From Sedimenticola_A sp040506425 (lineage in GTDB: Bacteria > Pseudomonadota > Gammaproteobacteria > Chromatiales > Chromatiaceae), in NCBI GenBank assembly GCA_965224515.1, contig OZ245051.1, positions 124,001 to 188,000 of the forward strand: 64,000 nucleotides of DNA, written 5' to 3'. Below are positions 51,353-60,170 of this stretch, piece after piece (position 1 is the stretch's first letter; each line of letters begins with the position of its first letter). The notes below the pieces were generated by a model. It ran no database searches. It had not been told where the DNA came from and saw nothing but the letters and a program-made list of their open reading frames with translations. A program made the position numbers and the translations under genes.

Positions 51353-52873
51353 ATGGTCGATCACACTGTTGCAACCGAGGCTACGCTACCGCTGATCAGC
51401 CTGCTGCTGCTCTCTCTACCGGTGGGTGCACTGCTGATATGGCTGATGCCCGATTCTGCCAGGGCGCGCTGGATCGCGTTGGCTACCGCACTCATCGACC
51501 TGGGACTGACCCTCGCCATCCTGTTTGGATTTGACCGCGACAACCCAGGGTTCCAGTTTGTCGAGAAGAGTGACTGGATACCATCGCTCAACATCCACTA
51601 CCAGGTGGGAGTTGACGGCATGTCGGTACTCTTCCTGCCGCTGACTGTACTGCTGTTCATCGGAGTGCTGCTTGCCTCCTGGACCAGCATACGCACCATG
51701 CCGAAGCTCTATTTCTCACTGCTTCTGCTGCTGGAGAGCGTCACCCTGGGCGTCTTCTGCGCCCTGGACACCATGCTCTTTTTCCTGTTCTGGGAGCTGA
51801 CACTGATCCCCCTCTACTTCCTGGTCAGCCTTTGGGGCATAGGGCCCAACCGTCGCTACGCCGCTGTAAAATACACCCTCTTCATGCTGGCCGGCGGTGT
51901 GCCCCTGTTGTTCGGTTTTATCCTGCTCGCATTCAATGGCGCTGACCCTGCTGCCGGCGTTCCAACCGGCCTGAACTTCGATTACCTGAGCCTGGTCAAA
52001 ACCACACTGCCCACAGAGGCTCAACTCACCATATTTATCCTGCTGCTGCTTGGTTTTGCGGTTAAGACACCTGTCTTCCCCCTGCACACCTGGATGCCGG
52101 TACTGACCATGGAGGGGCCTGCCAGTGTCGCCGCCCTGATGACAGGTCTCAAGCTGGGCGCCTACGGCCTGATCCGCTTTGCCGTACCCCTGGCGCCGGA
52201 TGCCGCCCAGGAGCTGGACTGGCTACTGGCTGGCCTGGGAGTGGTGGGTATTATCTACGGTGCCGTGGTGGCTGTTAACCAGACCAACCTGCGACGTATG
52301 CTGGCCTACTCCAGTATCAGCCACGTTGGTTTGGTGGTACTGGGTATCGCATCGTTCAACCTGCAAGGGGTTCAGGGTGCCCTGTTTCAACTGCTCAACT
52401 TCACCGTGGTGGCTGGCGGTATCTTTCTCCTCACCGGTTTTCTACACCACCGGGTCGGCTCCACCGACCTGATCAACCTGGGGGGCAGCTTCCGCAGCAT
52501 GCCGCTGCTGACATCGTTCTTTCTCCTGTTCGGACTTGCCAGCATGGGTGTCCCCGGCACCAACGGTTTTCCTGCGGAGTTTCTGATCATCATCAGCGCT
52601 CTTGAGACACATACCGGTGCCGGTCTTGCCGCCCTGTTCGGCATCATCCTGGGTGCAGCCTACTTCCTTACCATCTATCGCAAGGCATTTCTCGGCCCGG
52701 TCAGAAGCGACACCATTGCCGACGCCCTGGATCTGCGCCGCCGCGAGTTGATTTATATCTCCGTCCTTGCGGTGCTGATCCTGACCGCCGGCCTCTACCC
52801 GTCGGGCGTATTGGATCTGACCAACAGTGCCAGCGAGGCCTGGGTAAACCGCCTCTCAGCCATCAGCAGCTGA
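51353..52873 (+). CDS. NuoM-like antiporter-type membrane subunit of the DAB cluster (2)
   Basis: 506 aa. TM5 Glu (FFLFWELTLIPLYFLV) and TM7 Lys (GFAVKTPVFPLHTWMPV) are both present, so a competent proton path is expected. The closest relative in the window is the 43499-44965 subunit, suggesting duplication within the cluster. Last gene of the five; a GC-rich spacer without clear terminator follows. Confidence 0.9.
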   Translation: MVDHTVATEATLPLISLLLLSLPVGALLIWLMPDSARARWIALATALIDLGLTLAILFGFDRDNPGFQFVEKSDWIPSLNIHYQVGVDGMSVLFLPLTVLLFIGVLLASWTSIRTMPKLYFSLLLLLESVTLGVFCALDTMLFFLFWELTLIPLYFLVSLWGIGPNRRYAAVKYTLFMLAGGVPLLFGFILLAFNGADPAAGVPTGLNFDYLSLVKTTLPTEAQLTIFILLLLGFAVKTPVFPLHTWMPVLTMEGPASVAALMTGLKLGAYGLIRFAVPLAPDAAQELDWLLAGLGVVGIIYGAVVAVNQTNLRRMLAYSSISHVGLVVLGIASFNLQGVQGALFQLLNFTVVAGGIFLLTGFLHHRVGSTDLINLGGSFRSMPLLTSFFLLFGLASMGVPGTNGFPAEFLIIISALETHTGAGLAALFGIILGAAYFLTIYRKAFLGPVRSDTIADALDLRRRELIYISVLAVLILTAGLYPSGVLDLTNSASEAWVNRLSAISS

Positions 52874-52971
52874 ACCGGCGACTGCCCACAGGGCCACCCG
52901 CGCCATCACTGCCGGGGTGGGCTACAATTTATTGCAGATAAGATGTTCATGCGTGAGCGTGGGTAAACTGC

Positions 52972-54240
52972 ATGAAAAGAGGACACCGTTACTTTCTATG
53001 GCTCTCGGTTATCTGGCTCTTGATCCTGGGCCAGTCCAGCCTGGCAGATACAAACCAAGCCGATATCACATGGCGCAGCCAGGATATCCAGGGCCAGACC
53101 GAAATCCATCTCTATTTCTTCTGGTCCCGACACTGTCCCCATTGCCAGGATGCCCGCCCCTATGTGGAGACTCTTCCAGACACCCACCCCTGGCTCAGAG
53201 TACACTCCCTGGAGATCACCCAAAGCCATGACAACCTGATCCGCTACCAGGAGATAGCTTCAGCTGTTGGACAGACGGCGAGATCGGTTCCGGCTTTCTT
53301 TGTCTGCGGCACCCCGTTCATTGGCTGGGATGAGCCAGAGAGTATAGGCCGCATGCTGCTTGAACGCGCAAAGAACTGCCTTGATGAGAACACACCGGCA
53401 AACCCGGCAGCCCAGGGTGCGATAACCAGGCTACCCCTTGTTGGTGATATCGATATCAATGGCCTGTCATTGCCGCTGTTCACCCTGGTTATTGCCGGAC
53501 TTGATGCATTCAATCCCTGCGCTTTCTTCATCTTGCTGTTTCTGTTGAGCCTGATGGTACATGCCCGGTCCCGTGGGCGTATGTTGCTGGTGGGTATGAC
53601 CTTTGTCACCATATCCGGCCTGGTCTACTTCATGTTCATGGCGGCTTGGCTGAACCTGTTTCTTCTTGTGGGCGGCATGCCTTTTGTTTCCCTGGCTGCC
53701 GGCCTGTTGGCCTTGCTGATCGGGGGATTCAATACCCGGGAGTTCTTTTACTCAAATAACAGAGTCAGCCTGACTATTCCGGAAGCATCAAAACCCGGAC
53801 TCTTCAAACGTATGGGCAGTCTTCTCTCCACAGACAGCCTACCCACACTGCTGACGGGGACCATTACCCTGGCAATCGCAGCAAACAGCTATGAGCTGCT
53901 CTGCACTGCGGGGTTTCCCATGGTTTATACCCGCACCCTGACCCTGCACCAACTGGGAGAGACGACTTATTACCTCTACCTGGCGCTCTACAATCTTATC
54001 TATATCATTCCGCTGATGATTATCGTCCTGATATTCACAGCCACACTCGGCTCGCGGAAACTCAGCGAAAGTGAGGGACGCCTGCTTAAGCTGGTATCAG
54101 GCATCATGATGCTGCTACTGGGTTGTGTTCTGATCATCGCACCTGAGGTTCTCAGTCATTTCCAAACCGGCATACTCTTGCTGTTAACCGCCGTGATACT
54201 GACGGCAGGAATCCGGTTTTGGGAAAAGAGCAGCAGTTAA
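52972..54240 (+). CDS. Exported thioredoxin-CcdA/DsbD-like fusion
   Basis: 422 aa. Signal peptide, then a thioredoxin-like domain with CPHC (in FWSRHCPHCQDARP, about residues 53-62) and the cis-Pro region RSVPAFFVCGTPF, followed by a membrane domain of 6-8 helices resembling CcdA/DsbD (LDAFNPCAFFILLFLLSLMV, with Cys in NPC; second Cys in ELLCTAGFP). The domain order is reversed compared with E. coli DsbD. It probably relays reductant across the inner membrane to periplasmic thiols or cytochrome maturation. Confidence 0.85.
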   Translation: MKRGHRYFLWLSVIWLLILGQSSLADTNQADITWRSQDIQGQTEIHLYFFWSRHCPHCQDARPYVETLPDTHPWLRVHSLEITQSHDNLIRYQEIASAVGQTARSVPAFFVCGTPFIGWDEPESIGRMLLERAKNCLDENTPANPAAQGAITRLPLVGDIDINGLSLPLFTLVIAGLDAFNPCAFFILLFLLSLMVHARSRGRMLLVGMTFVTISGLVYFMFMAAWLNLFLLVGGMPFVSLAAGLLALLIGGFNTREFFYSNNRVSLTIPEASKPGLFKRMGSLLSTDSLPTLLTGTITLAIAANSYELLCTAGFPMVYTRTLTLHQLGETTYYLYLALYNLIYIIPLMIIVLIFTATLGSRKLSESEGRLLKLVSGIMMLLLGCVLIIAPEVLSHFQTGILLLLTAVILTAGIRFWEKSSS

Positions 54241-54380
54241 TCTACAGCAATATTTGACATAATGCCTTATTCCACAACAACTTAGATAAAATAATAAATT
54301 AAAGAATATTTATAGCCCAGACGCTAAGCTTAGTTATATGAGTTGCCTGTTTTCACCCTGGAATAAGCCTGAATAGACCG

Positions 54381-54890
54381 ATGACTGTCATAAAAGACAA
54401 GCTGATCACCCTGAACGATGATGAGTTCATCGTAACCCGGACGGATACCCGGGGTAACATCATCTACTGCAACCGCTCGTTTCTGAAGATCTCCGGCTAC
54501 CGCGAGAAGGAGCTGTTGGGACAGCCTCACAACATCAATCGCCACCCTGAAATGCCCAGGATCATCTTCAAAATGATGTGGGAGAGGATTCAGGCGGGAA
54601 ATGAGTTTTGCGCCTACATTAAAAGCCGTTGCCGTGATGGCAGCTACTTCTGGGGATTCTCCAACATCACCCCCTGTCATTCACCCTCTGGAGAACTGGT
54701 TGGCTACCAGTCGGTCAGACGACACCCAAGAACGGAAGCCCTGGATGTTGTCATACCCCTCTATGACGAACTGTTGAAATCCGAACAACAAGCGGGCCTT
54801 GAGAGAGCCATGGAGGCCTCCCAGAAACTGCTTCAGTCAAAACTTGAAGCCCAAAGGACTGACTATGACCAATTTATCCTTTCGCTTTAA
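54381..54890 (+). CDS. Aer/CetB-like single PAS-domain redox sensor
   Basis: 169 aa. An Aer-type PAS domain (residues 10-120) with the FAD-pocket signature GNIIYCNRSFLKISGYREKELLGQPHNINRHPEMPRIIFKMMWERI and YIKSRCRDGSYFWGFSNITP; no membrane helix. A helical tail overlaps the start of the chemoreceptor gene by 26 bp. With the adjacent TM-HAMP receptor it forms a split energy-taxis pair like Campylobacter CetB/CetA. Confidence 0.85.
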   Translation: MTVIKDKLITLNDDEFIVTRTDTRGNIIYCNRSFLKISGYREKELLGQPHNINRHPEMPRIIFKMMWERIQAGNEFCAYIKSRCRDGSYFWGFSNITPCHSPSGELVGYQSVRRHPRTEALDVVIPLYDELLKSEQQAGLERAMEASQKLLQSKLEAQRTDYDQFILSL

Positions 54891-56376
54891 CTCTCAGTTT
54901 TCCGCCAGGCTGGCGATTATCCTGCTTGTACTGATTGTCATCATCGACTTTGCACATTACGGCCTGGATCCGCGTCCTATCAGTTACCTGGTCGTGGGTA
55001 TAGTCGTCTTCCTGATCCGCTGGCAGACCATCCGTCAGGACAGGGAGATGCTCGACAAGGTCAAGGCGATGGGACTGGCCATCAAGGAGGGGGACCTTAA
55101 CTACCGCATCACCAGCATAGACCCATCCCACGAACTGGCCGAAACCGCATGGAACCTGAACGACGGCCGGGACCAGGCGGAGACCTTCATCAAGGAGGTA
55201 CAGAACGCCTTCTCACTGGCTGAGCAGGACAAGTTCCATAGAAAGTGCTTTCCTGAGGGCCTGCAGGGCAGTTTCAGACAGATAGCCATAAGCATCAACA
55301 AATCCCTTACTGCCATGGAGAAGGCATTGGGTGATCGCCAGACCGAGCACACCATCAACGAGATCTCCGAGCTTAAATCAGAAGCTCTGCTGGACAATCT
55401 GACCCTGAGCCAATTAGACCTTGTGAATATCACCGAGGATATGAAACACGTTGAAGAGATCTCCAACGAGGCTGTTGGTATTGCAATAACAGGCCAACAC
55501 TCCATAGCGGGCGTCACCGAACACCTCAACCAGTTGTTGGAGAGAATTCAGGCCATCCATCAATCATCCCAACAACTGCGTAGCCGCAGTGACGAGGTTT
55601 TCGAAGTTCTCTCGCTCATTACGGGCATTGCGGACCAGACCAACCTGCTGGCACTCAATGCCGCTATCGAGGCGGCTCGGGCCGGGGAACATGGACGGGG
55701 ATTCGCGGTGGTTGCCGACGAGGTGAAAAAACTGGCCGAGAGTACCAAGGAGGCCACTGCCGATATTGAGGAGATGATCAGGTCATTCAACACGGCAACC
55801 GGCGAGATGGCATCCGATACAGAGCATATGAACGACATGGCCAGTATTTCACGACAGGCGGTGGACCGGTTCGAGGGTAGTTTCAGGCAATTTGCCGACA
55901 TCGCAAAGACAACCCATCAGCGGGTCTGTTTTGCCCGTATCGTCAGTAATGCTTCACTGATCAAGGTCGACCATATGATCTATATGCAGAACGGCTACCA
56001 CGCCTTTGAAACCGGGGAGGGATCACCGGAGTGGAATGCGGTACAGGTCGACCACTACAACTGCCGTCTTGGCAAGTGGTACAACGAGGGCACCGGTAGC
56101 GAACTGTTCGGCCACCTGGCCTCCTATATCGAGATGCAAGAGCCTCACGCCCTGGTTCATAAAAAGATTCACAAGGCGCTGGAAATTTCAAAACAGAACT
56201 GGAGCACAGATCCCAAAATACGCGAGCAGTTGTTGGGCACCTACCGTGAGGCCCAGGAAGCAAGCCAGCAGCTGATCCAGTTCTGCTCAAGCTTCGGGAG
56301 TGAGAAACATCGCTGCGAAGAGTTTATTGAGACTACTTTCAACGAGGCTTTCGGCCCCGAGATATCAAGAGCTTAG
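54865..56376 (+). CDS. CetA/Aer-like chemoreceptor with C-terminal CZB zinc-binding domain
   Basis: 503 aa from ATG 54865 (AAAGGA 6 nt upstream; the frame opens at 54799). Two adjacent N-terminal helices without a periplasmic sensor, a HAMP-like linker, a methyl-accepting coiled coil with hairpin TGIADQTNLLALNAAIEAARAGEHGRGFAVVADEVKKLAE, and a C-terminal CZB domain (KVDHMIYM...DHYNCRLGKWYNEGTG...HKKIHKAL) with the His/Cys zinc set. Reports redox via the overlapping PAS protein to CheA/CheW, with zinc or oxidant tuning through CZB. Confidence 0.9.
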   Translation: MTNLSFRFNSQFSARLAIILLVLIVIIDFAHYGLDPRPISYLVVGIVVFLIRWQTIRQDREMLDKVKAMGLAIKEGDLNYRITSIDPSHELAETAWNLNDGRDQAETFIKEVQNAFSLAEQDKFHRKCFPEGLQGSFRQIAISINKSLTAMEKALGDRQTEHTINEISELKSEALLDNLTLSQLDLVNITEDMKHVEEISNEAVGIAITGQHSIAGVTEHLNQLLERIQAIHQSSQQLRSRSDEVFEVLSLITGIADQTNLLALNAAIEAARAGEHGRGFAVVADEVKKLAESTKEATADIEEMIRSFNTATGEMASDTEHMNDMASISRQAVDRFEGSFRQFADIAKTTHQRVCFARIVSNASLIKVDHMIYMQNGYHAFETGEGSPEWNAVQVDHYNCRLGKWYNEGTGSELFGHLASYIEMQEPHALVHKKIHKALEISKQNWSTDPKIREQLLGTYREAQEASQQLIQFCSSFGSEKHRCEEFIETTFNEAFGPEISRA

Positions 56377-56445
56377 ACCCCATCCGCAGCAAGGGGTTAA
56401 TGCTGGATGGTTTTACAGGGGCACCTCTTCGTAAACAGGCAGACT

Positions 56446-56994
56446 TCACAGCTGGTCCAGGTATTCTGAGTACCCCTCTTTCGCCATCTCATCTTTTGGA
56501 ATAAACCGCAGGGATGCTGAATTGATGCAATACCGCTGGCCCGTAGGGGCCGGACCATCATTGAATACGTGCCCCAGGTGGGACTGTCCATAATGGCTTA
56601 CAAGCTCAGTGCGTGGATAGATCAGTTTATAGTCGGTTCGCTGTTCAATATATCTATCATCCAGCGGCCTGCTGAAACTGGGCCAGCCGGTACCGGACTT
56701 GTATTTATCCCTGGATGAAAACAGCGGTTCTCCGCTGACGATATCGACATAGATACCTTCACGCTTCTCATTCCAGTACTCGTTCTTGAAGGGGGGTTCG
56801 GTTCCTTCGTTCTGGGTCACCTCATACTGGAGCTGGGTCAGCATCGCTCTTAACTCACCCTGCCCTGGACGTGAGAACCGGCTGGAGTCAACTTGCTGCC
56901 CGGCAGCTCCAACCTCACCATTGTTTTCAGCGCTGACGATATAGCTTGTTGCCAATGCTATTGCCACCAGCAGGCCAAGGGTAATTTTCCACAT
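56446..56994 (-). CDS. msrB: Periplasmic peptide-methionine (R)-S-oxide reductase
   Basis: 182 aa from ATG 56994 (GGAG 10 nt upstream), giving signal peptide WKITLGLLVAIALATSYIVSAE; the frame to 57120 is unsupported. MsrB core: GIYVDIVSGEPLFSSRDKYKSGTGWPSFSRP, SHLGHVFNDGP, and catalytic Cys in RYCINSASLRFIP. The zinc-binding CXXC pairs of many MsrBs are absent, a known subgroup. Reduces Met-R-sulfoxide in the periplasm, which is of interest given the two exported Met-rich proteins in this window. Confidence 0.92.
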   Translation of the reverse strand: MWKITLGLLVAIALATSYIVSAENNGEVGAAGQQVDSSRFSRPGQGELRAMLTQLQYEVTQNEGTEPPFKNEYWNEKREGIYVDIVSGEPLFSSRDKYKSGTGWPSFSRPLDDRYIEQRTDYKLIYPRTELVSHYGQSHLGHVFNDGPAPTGQRYCINSASLRFIPKDEMAKEGYSEYLDQL

Positions 56995-57276
56995 CTGTTC
57001 TCTTCTCCAATACTGAGCTACTTCAATAGTAGACCGATCCGGACCGGGATTTGTTTCCATGCCTGTGTCAGGCTGGCAATACACCGTCCGTCTCTCATGA
57101 TACCCACAGCAGCGCCACATGGTCTTTTACTGAGTCAACATACTGTTATTTATGAATAAAACAACAATCCCTTAGCGGCATTATTTTTACTTATTTATTT
57201 TAAGGTAATTTTATTGGCTGTTTGAGTGTCCGGAAAATAGAATACGCCCTTGAGTAAGATAGCAAGGAGGCTAAAT

Positions 57277-57720
57277 ATGTCGTTTCTCGTTTGGGACAGC
57301 TCCATGGAGACCGGGATCTCCATCCTCGATGACAGGCATCAGCAGATCATCACCACCTACAACACCCTGCAGACAGCATTCCACTCTACTGACCGGGCCC
57401 GAATTGAATCGTCCCTGATGCAGCTCATTGAGCGCTTCGAAAGCAATTTCTTGTACGAAGAGTCGTTGTTGGAACAGTCTGGATACAATCTTTGCGATGC
57501 TCACATTGCTCTTCACCAGGCCTTCATTCTGAAACTTGAAAAGCACCTTCAACGATTCAGGGCCAATGAGGATATTTCACGCAAATTCGACTCGGACATC
57601 ACAATCTGGGCCTACAACCACATCCGGCACGAAGATAAAAAATACCTGGCCTACGTCAAGCCACTGCTCAACAGCGGTATCAAGGGGTGGTTTTCCAGGC
57701 AGGCCCAAAGAGTCCTCTGA
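57277..57720 (+). CDS. Bacteriohemerythrin
   Basis: 147 aa from ATG 57277 with AAGGAGG 6 nt upstream; the frame opens at 57250. A four-helix hemerythrin with start FLVWDSSMETGISILDDRHQQI and iron ligands in DDRHQQ, FLYEESLLEQSGY, HIALHQAF and HIRHEDKKY. The diiron site binds O2. In microaerophiles such proteins deliver O2 to oxidases or act as sensors. Monocistronic, convergent with the parA-like gene. Confidence 0.93.
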   Translation: MSFLVWDSSMETGISILDDRHQQIITTYNTLQTAFHSTDRARIESSLMQLIERFESNFLYEESLLEQSGYNLCDAHIALHQAFILKLEKHLQRFRANEDISRKFDSDITIWAYNHIRHEDKKYLAYVKPLLNSGIKGWFSRQAQRVL

Positions 57721-57736
57721 CTAAGGCACCCAGGCC

Positions 57737-58477
57737 TCAAATACGCTTCCTGACTTCGTCCCAAAGCTGTTCATAGGCCTTTCCTGCCACGCTGCTGGCT
57801 GCATAGCTGCCAACCGGCGCACGGTGGATACCCATGCGTTCCACGTCGCTGGCATAGGGTATGTAGGTTGATAACAGCTCAGGGTGCTGACTGGGAAACT
57901 GCTCCAGAATATCCAGGTGCATGCGCTTTCTCCGGTCCACCATGGAGAAGAACGGCATGCGCTCCACGTTGGTGATCTTGTGACCATCCAGGAATGAGAT
58001 CAGCTGCTGGTAGGTACGCAGTGACAGGGTGGTGGGTATGGTTGGAATCAACAGGCCATCCGCCGCCCGGAATATATTCTCGGATACAAGGGAGATGCTC
58101 GGAGGGCAGTCGAGGATGATTCTGTCAAACTCCTCGGAGAGTGGACGAAGAAGCCGCATCAGCTGCTTGGCCGGCTTTTTAGCCTCGCCGAGCACCAGGT
58201 CCATATTGCGGTATGAGAAATCTGCCGGCAACAGGTCAAGATTTTCAAAATCCGTACCCTTGATCACATCGTCAAGTTCGCGCTTGCCCCTGATGATCTT
58301 CTTGCTTCCGCCTTTCACCCGGGGTTTAACCCTGAAGTAATATGTCGCCGCCGCCTGGGGATCCAGGTCCCAGATCAGGGTGCGGTAGCCTTCCCGCGCT
58401 GAGAGATAGGCCAGGTTGACCGCGGTAGCGGTTTTTCCCACCCCACCCTTGATGTTGTATACCCCGAGAATTCTCAT
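57737..58477 (-). CDS. ParA/MinD-family ATPase
   Basis: 246 aa. Deviant Walker A NIKGGVGKTATAVNLAYLSA, Walker A' WDLDPQAAATYYFRV, Walker B IILDCPPSISLVSENIF. An orphan ParA: no ParB follows. It overlaps the CHAD-protein gene by 4 nt. Family members position cargo on the nucleoid; here the CHAD partner suggests polyphosphate granules as cargo. Confidence 0.92.
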   Translation of the reverse strand: MRILGVYNIKGGVGKTATAVNLAYLSAREGYRTLIWDLDPQAAATYYFRVKPRVKGGSKKIIRGKRELDDVIKGTDFENLDLLPADFSYRNMDLVLGEAKKPAKQLMRLLRPLSEEFDRIILDCPPSISLVSENIFRAADGLLIPTIPTTLSLRTYQQLISFLDGHKITNVERMPFFSMVDRRKRMHLDILEQFPSQHPELLSTYIPYASDVERMGIHRAPVGSYAASSVAGKAYEQLWDEVRKRI

Positions 58478-60066
58478 CCCGCCTTCTCCTTCTTATTCTT
58501 TTTCTTCGGCGCGAACAGATCCTCGAATACACCACAGTTACCGGCTGCTGAAAATGCCCCAAAGCGTGCGGCAAAAACCGCTCTTGCCTGTTGTTGCATG
58601 CTCAGCAGATCCTCTACAAGCATGCCCATGGCAAGCAGTGTGTCGGCCGGGACATCACCCTCCTGGATCATCTGGTGCGCGAACGTTCTGAGCTTATCTG
58701 CCTGCACTTCCAGGTCCTGAAACTCGCCGAGGTTGTCCAGCAGTGACTTCAGGGACTTGATAAGCGGTTTCACCCGTTTCTGGGGATAGAGACTCTGAAA
58801 GAACTCCAGCAGGTAGCGCAGCTTCTTACAATCCTTGCGCAGCTCATGGAGCATTTCGGGGGGGGAATCTGGCTGTATGGCCCTGCCATCGGCGAGCAGT
58901 CGCTCAAAGACCCTGTAGATGCGGCGCCCGGCCACGTTAATCACCGGTTTCGCAGCATTGGAAGCTGTCGGCTTTTTCGGTACCGGCGCCTCGAGAAATT
59001 CACGCCACTCTTTAACCAGCACCCTGAAGTGAGGAGAGTTGATCTTGCGCACCATCGCCTGGTGCTCACTTTTCTGGTGGGCTACCAGGAAATCGTGCAG
59101 GGGCTGCATGTCCTTGCGGAACTGTTCAGGCAGGCTGTCCCGGTACTCTTCGTAACCGAGCAGGTAAACATCCATATCACGGGTCGGCCCGGTGATTGAA
59201 CCGATCCATGCCAGGCGGGACTTGAAACGCTCTATATCCTCGTCACTGAACACACCCTTGATCTGGGTCAGGGCAGAACGTGTGCGCCTTGTGGCCACCC
59301 GCAGATCGTGTAGAAACTCGGAGTCCAGATCAGCCTTGGTCCCCGGAATATTGGTCTCCAGCGTATTCAGCAGGTGCAGGTGTATCTGCTTGGCCACCTT
59401 GTCGGCCCGCTGCTTCGGGTCAAGTTTGAAATCGAGCTTTGAGCTGTAATCGGCTATCTGCCCACCAATGGACGCGATACCACTTTCAAGGAGGCATCCA
59501 CCTCCACTCTTCAGTTTCAGTTTACCGCCCAGGTACTTCTGCACCTTCGCCAACTCTCTGCCGTACCCCCTGACCGGCAGCAGCCGTATATGGCTACCCA
59601 TGGGCTTGAATGCCCCGCTTCTGGGCGCCCTGCAGCTGTTGGATTCCAACACGATACGCACAACGGTTTTGGCCTCGTCATCCAATACCCTGAGCGTCAG
59701 CAACGCAGTCTTCAGCTCCAGCTTTGGCAGCAGGGCACGCATCTCCAACAGCGGCTCCAGCTGGTCCCGGGTCAGCCCCTGGGGCAGTTCCTGGTAAAAA
59801 CGAGGCATCTCCCCGGTCAACCGGATGGTCTCCCGGGGACTGGCCTCATCCAGGTCACTCCAGATCAGCATGCGATCACCGGCTACCTGTTCCTGGCGCA
59901 GCACACCACCCCCCAGGTAGAGACGCCAGTCGAAACTGTCGTAATAGACCCTGCTGACCTGTCTCTCACTCTCCTGGTCCAGAAAGAACCTGTCGCTCAA
60001 CGCCCTGATGGTTTGATCAGTATCCCATTCTTCGGGCAATTCAAAGCGGAAAGGTGCTGTTTCCAT
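58474..60066 (-). CDS. CYTH-like/CHAD-domain protein (polyphosphate-associated)
   Basis: 530 aa. N-terminal region about 200 residues with CYTH-like beta-strand pattern (RVYYDSFDWRLYLGGGVLR, then RIVLESNS). The rest is a CHAD domain with its conserved His/Lys/Arg-rich helices (FLHDLRVATRRTRSALTQIKGVF and LHELRKDCKKLRYLLEFFQSLYP). The C-terminus is Lys-rich (KKKNKKEKAG). CHAD domains bind polyphosphate. Upstream partner of the ParA-like ATPase in a two-gene operon; a 7-bp hairpin (60093-60109) lies in its leader. Confidence 0.88.
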   Translation of the reverse strand: METAPFRFELPEEWDTDQTIRALSDRFFLDQESERQVSRVYYDSFDWRLYLGGGVLRQEQVAGDRMLIWSDLDEASPRETIRLTGEMPRFYQELPQGLTRDQLEPLLEMRALLPKLELKTALLTLRVLDDEAKTVVRIVLESNSCRAPRSGAFKPMGSHIRLLPVRGYGRELAKVQKYLGGKLKLKSGGGCLLESGIASIGGQIADYSSKLDFKLDPKQRADKVAKQIHLHLLNTLETNIPGTKADLDSEFLHDLRVATRRTRSALTQIKGVFSDEDIERFKSRLAWIGSITGPTRDMDVYLLGYEEYRDSLPEQFRKDMQPLHDFLVAHQKSEHQAMVRKINSPHFRVLVKEWREFLEAPVPKKPTASNAAKPVINVAGRRIYRVFERLLADGRAIQPDSPPEMLHELRKDCKKLRYLLEFFQSLYPQKRVKPLIKSLKSLLDNLGEFQDLEVQADKLRTFAHQMIQEGDVPADTLLAMGMLVEDLLSMQQQARAVFAARFGAFSAAGNCGVFEDLFAPKKKNKKEKAG

Positions 60067-60170
60067 GTCGTCTCACTTCAAGCTGTAGGTATGCCGCAAA
60101 TATTGCGGCCCAATCAGACAATACTAATCCACCCATGGCGAATTGTTAATTACTATCACCGGAGCCCGGG

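Noticed and set aside
43499..52873. Respiratory complex I operon
   Set aside because: Only NuoL/M/N-like subunits are present, surrounding dabA; no NADH- or quinone-module genes.
60093..60109. 7-bp perfect hairpin GCCGCAA-ATA-TTGCGGC as a terminator
   Set aside because: No T-run on either strand; noted only as a structure in the CHAD gene leader.
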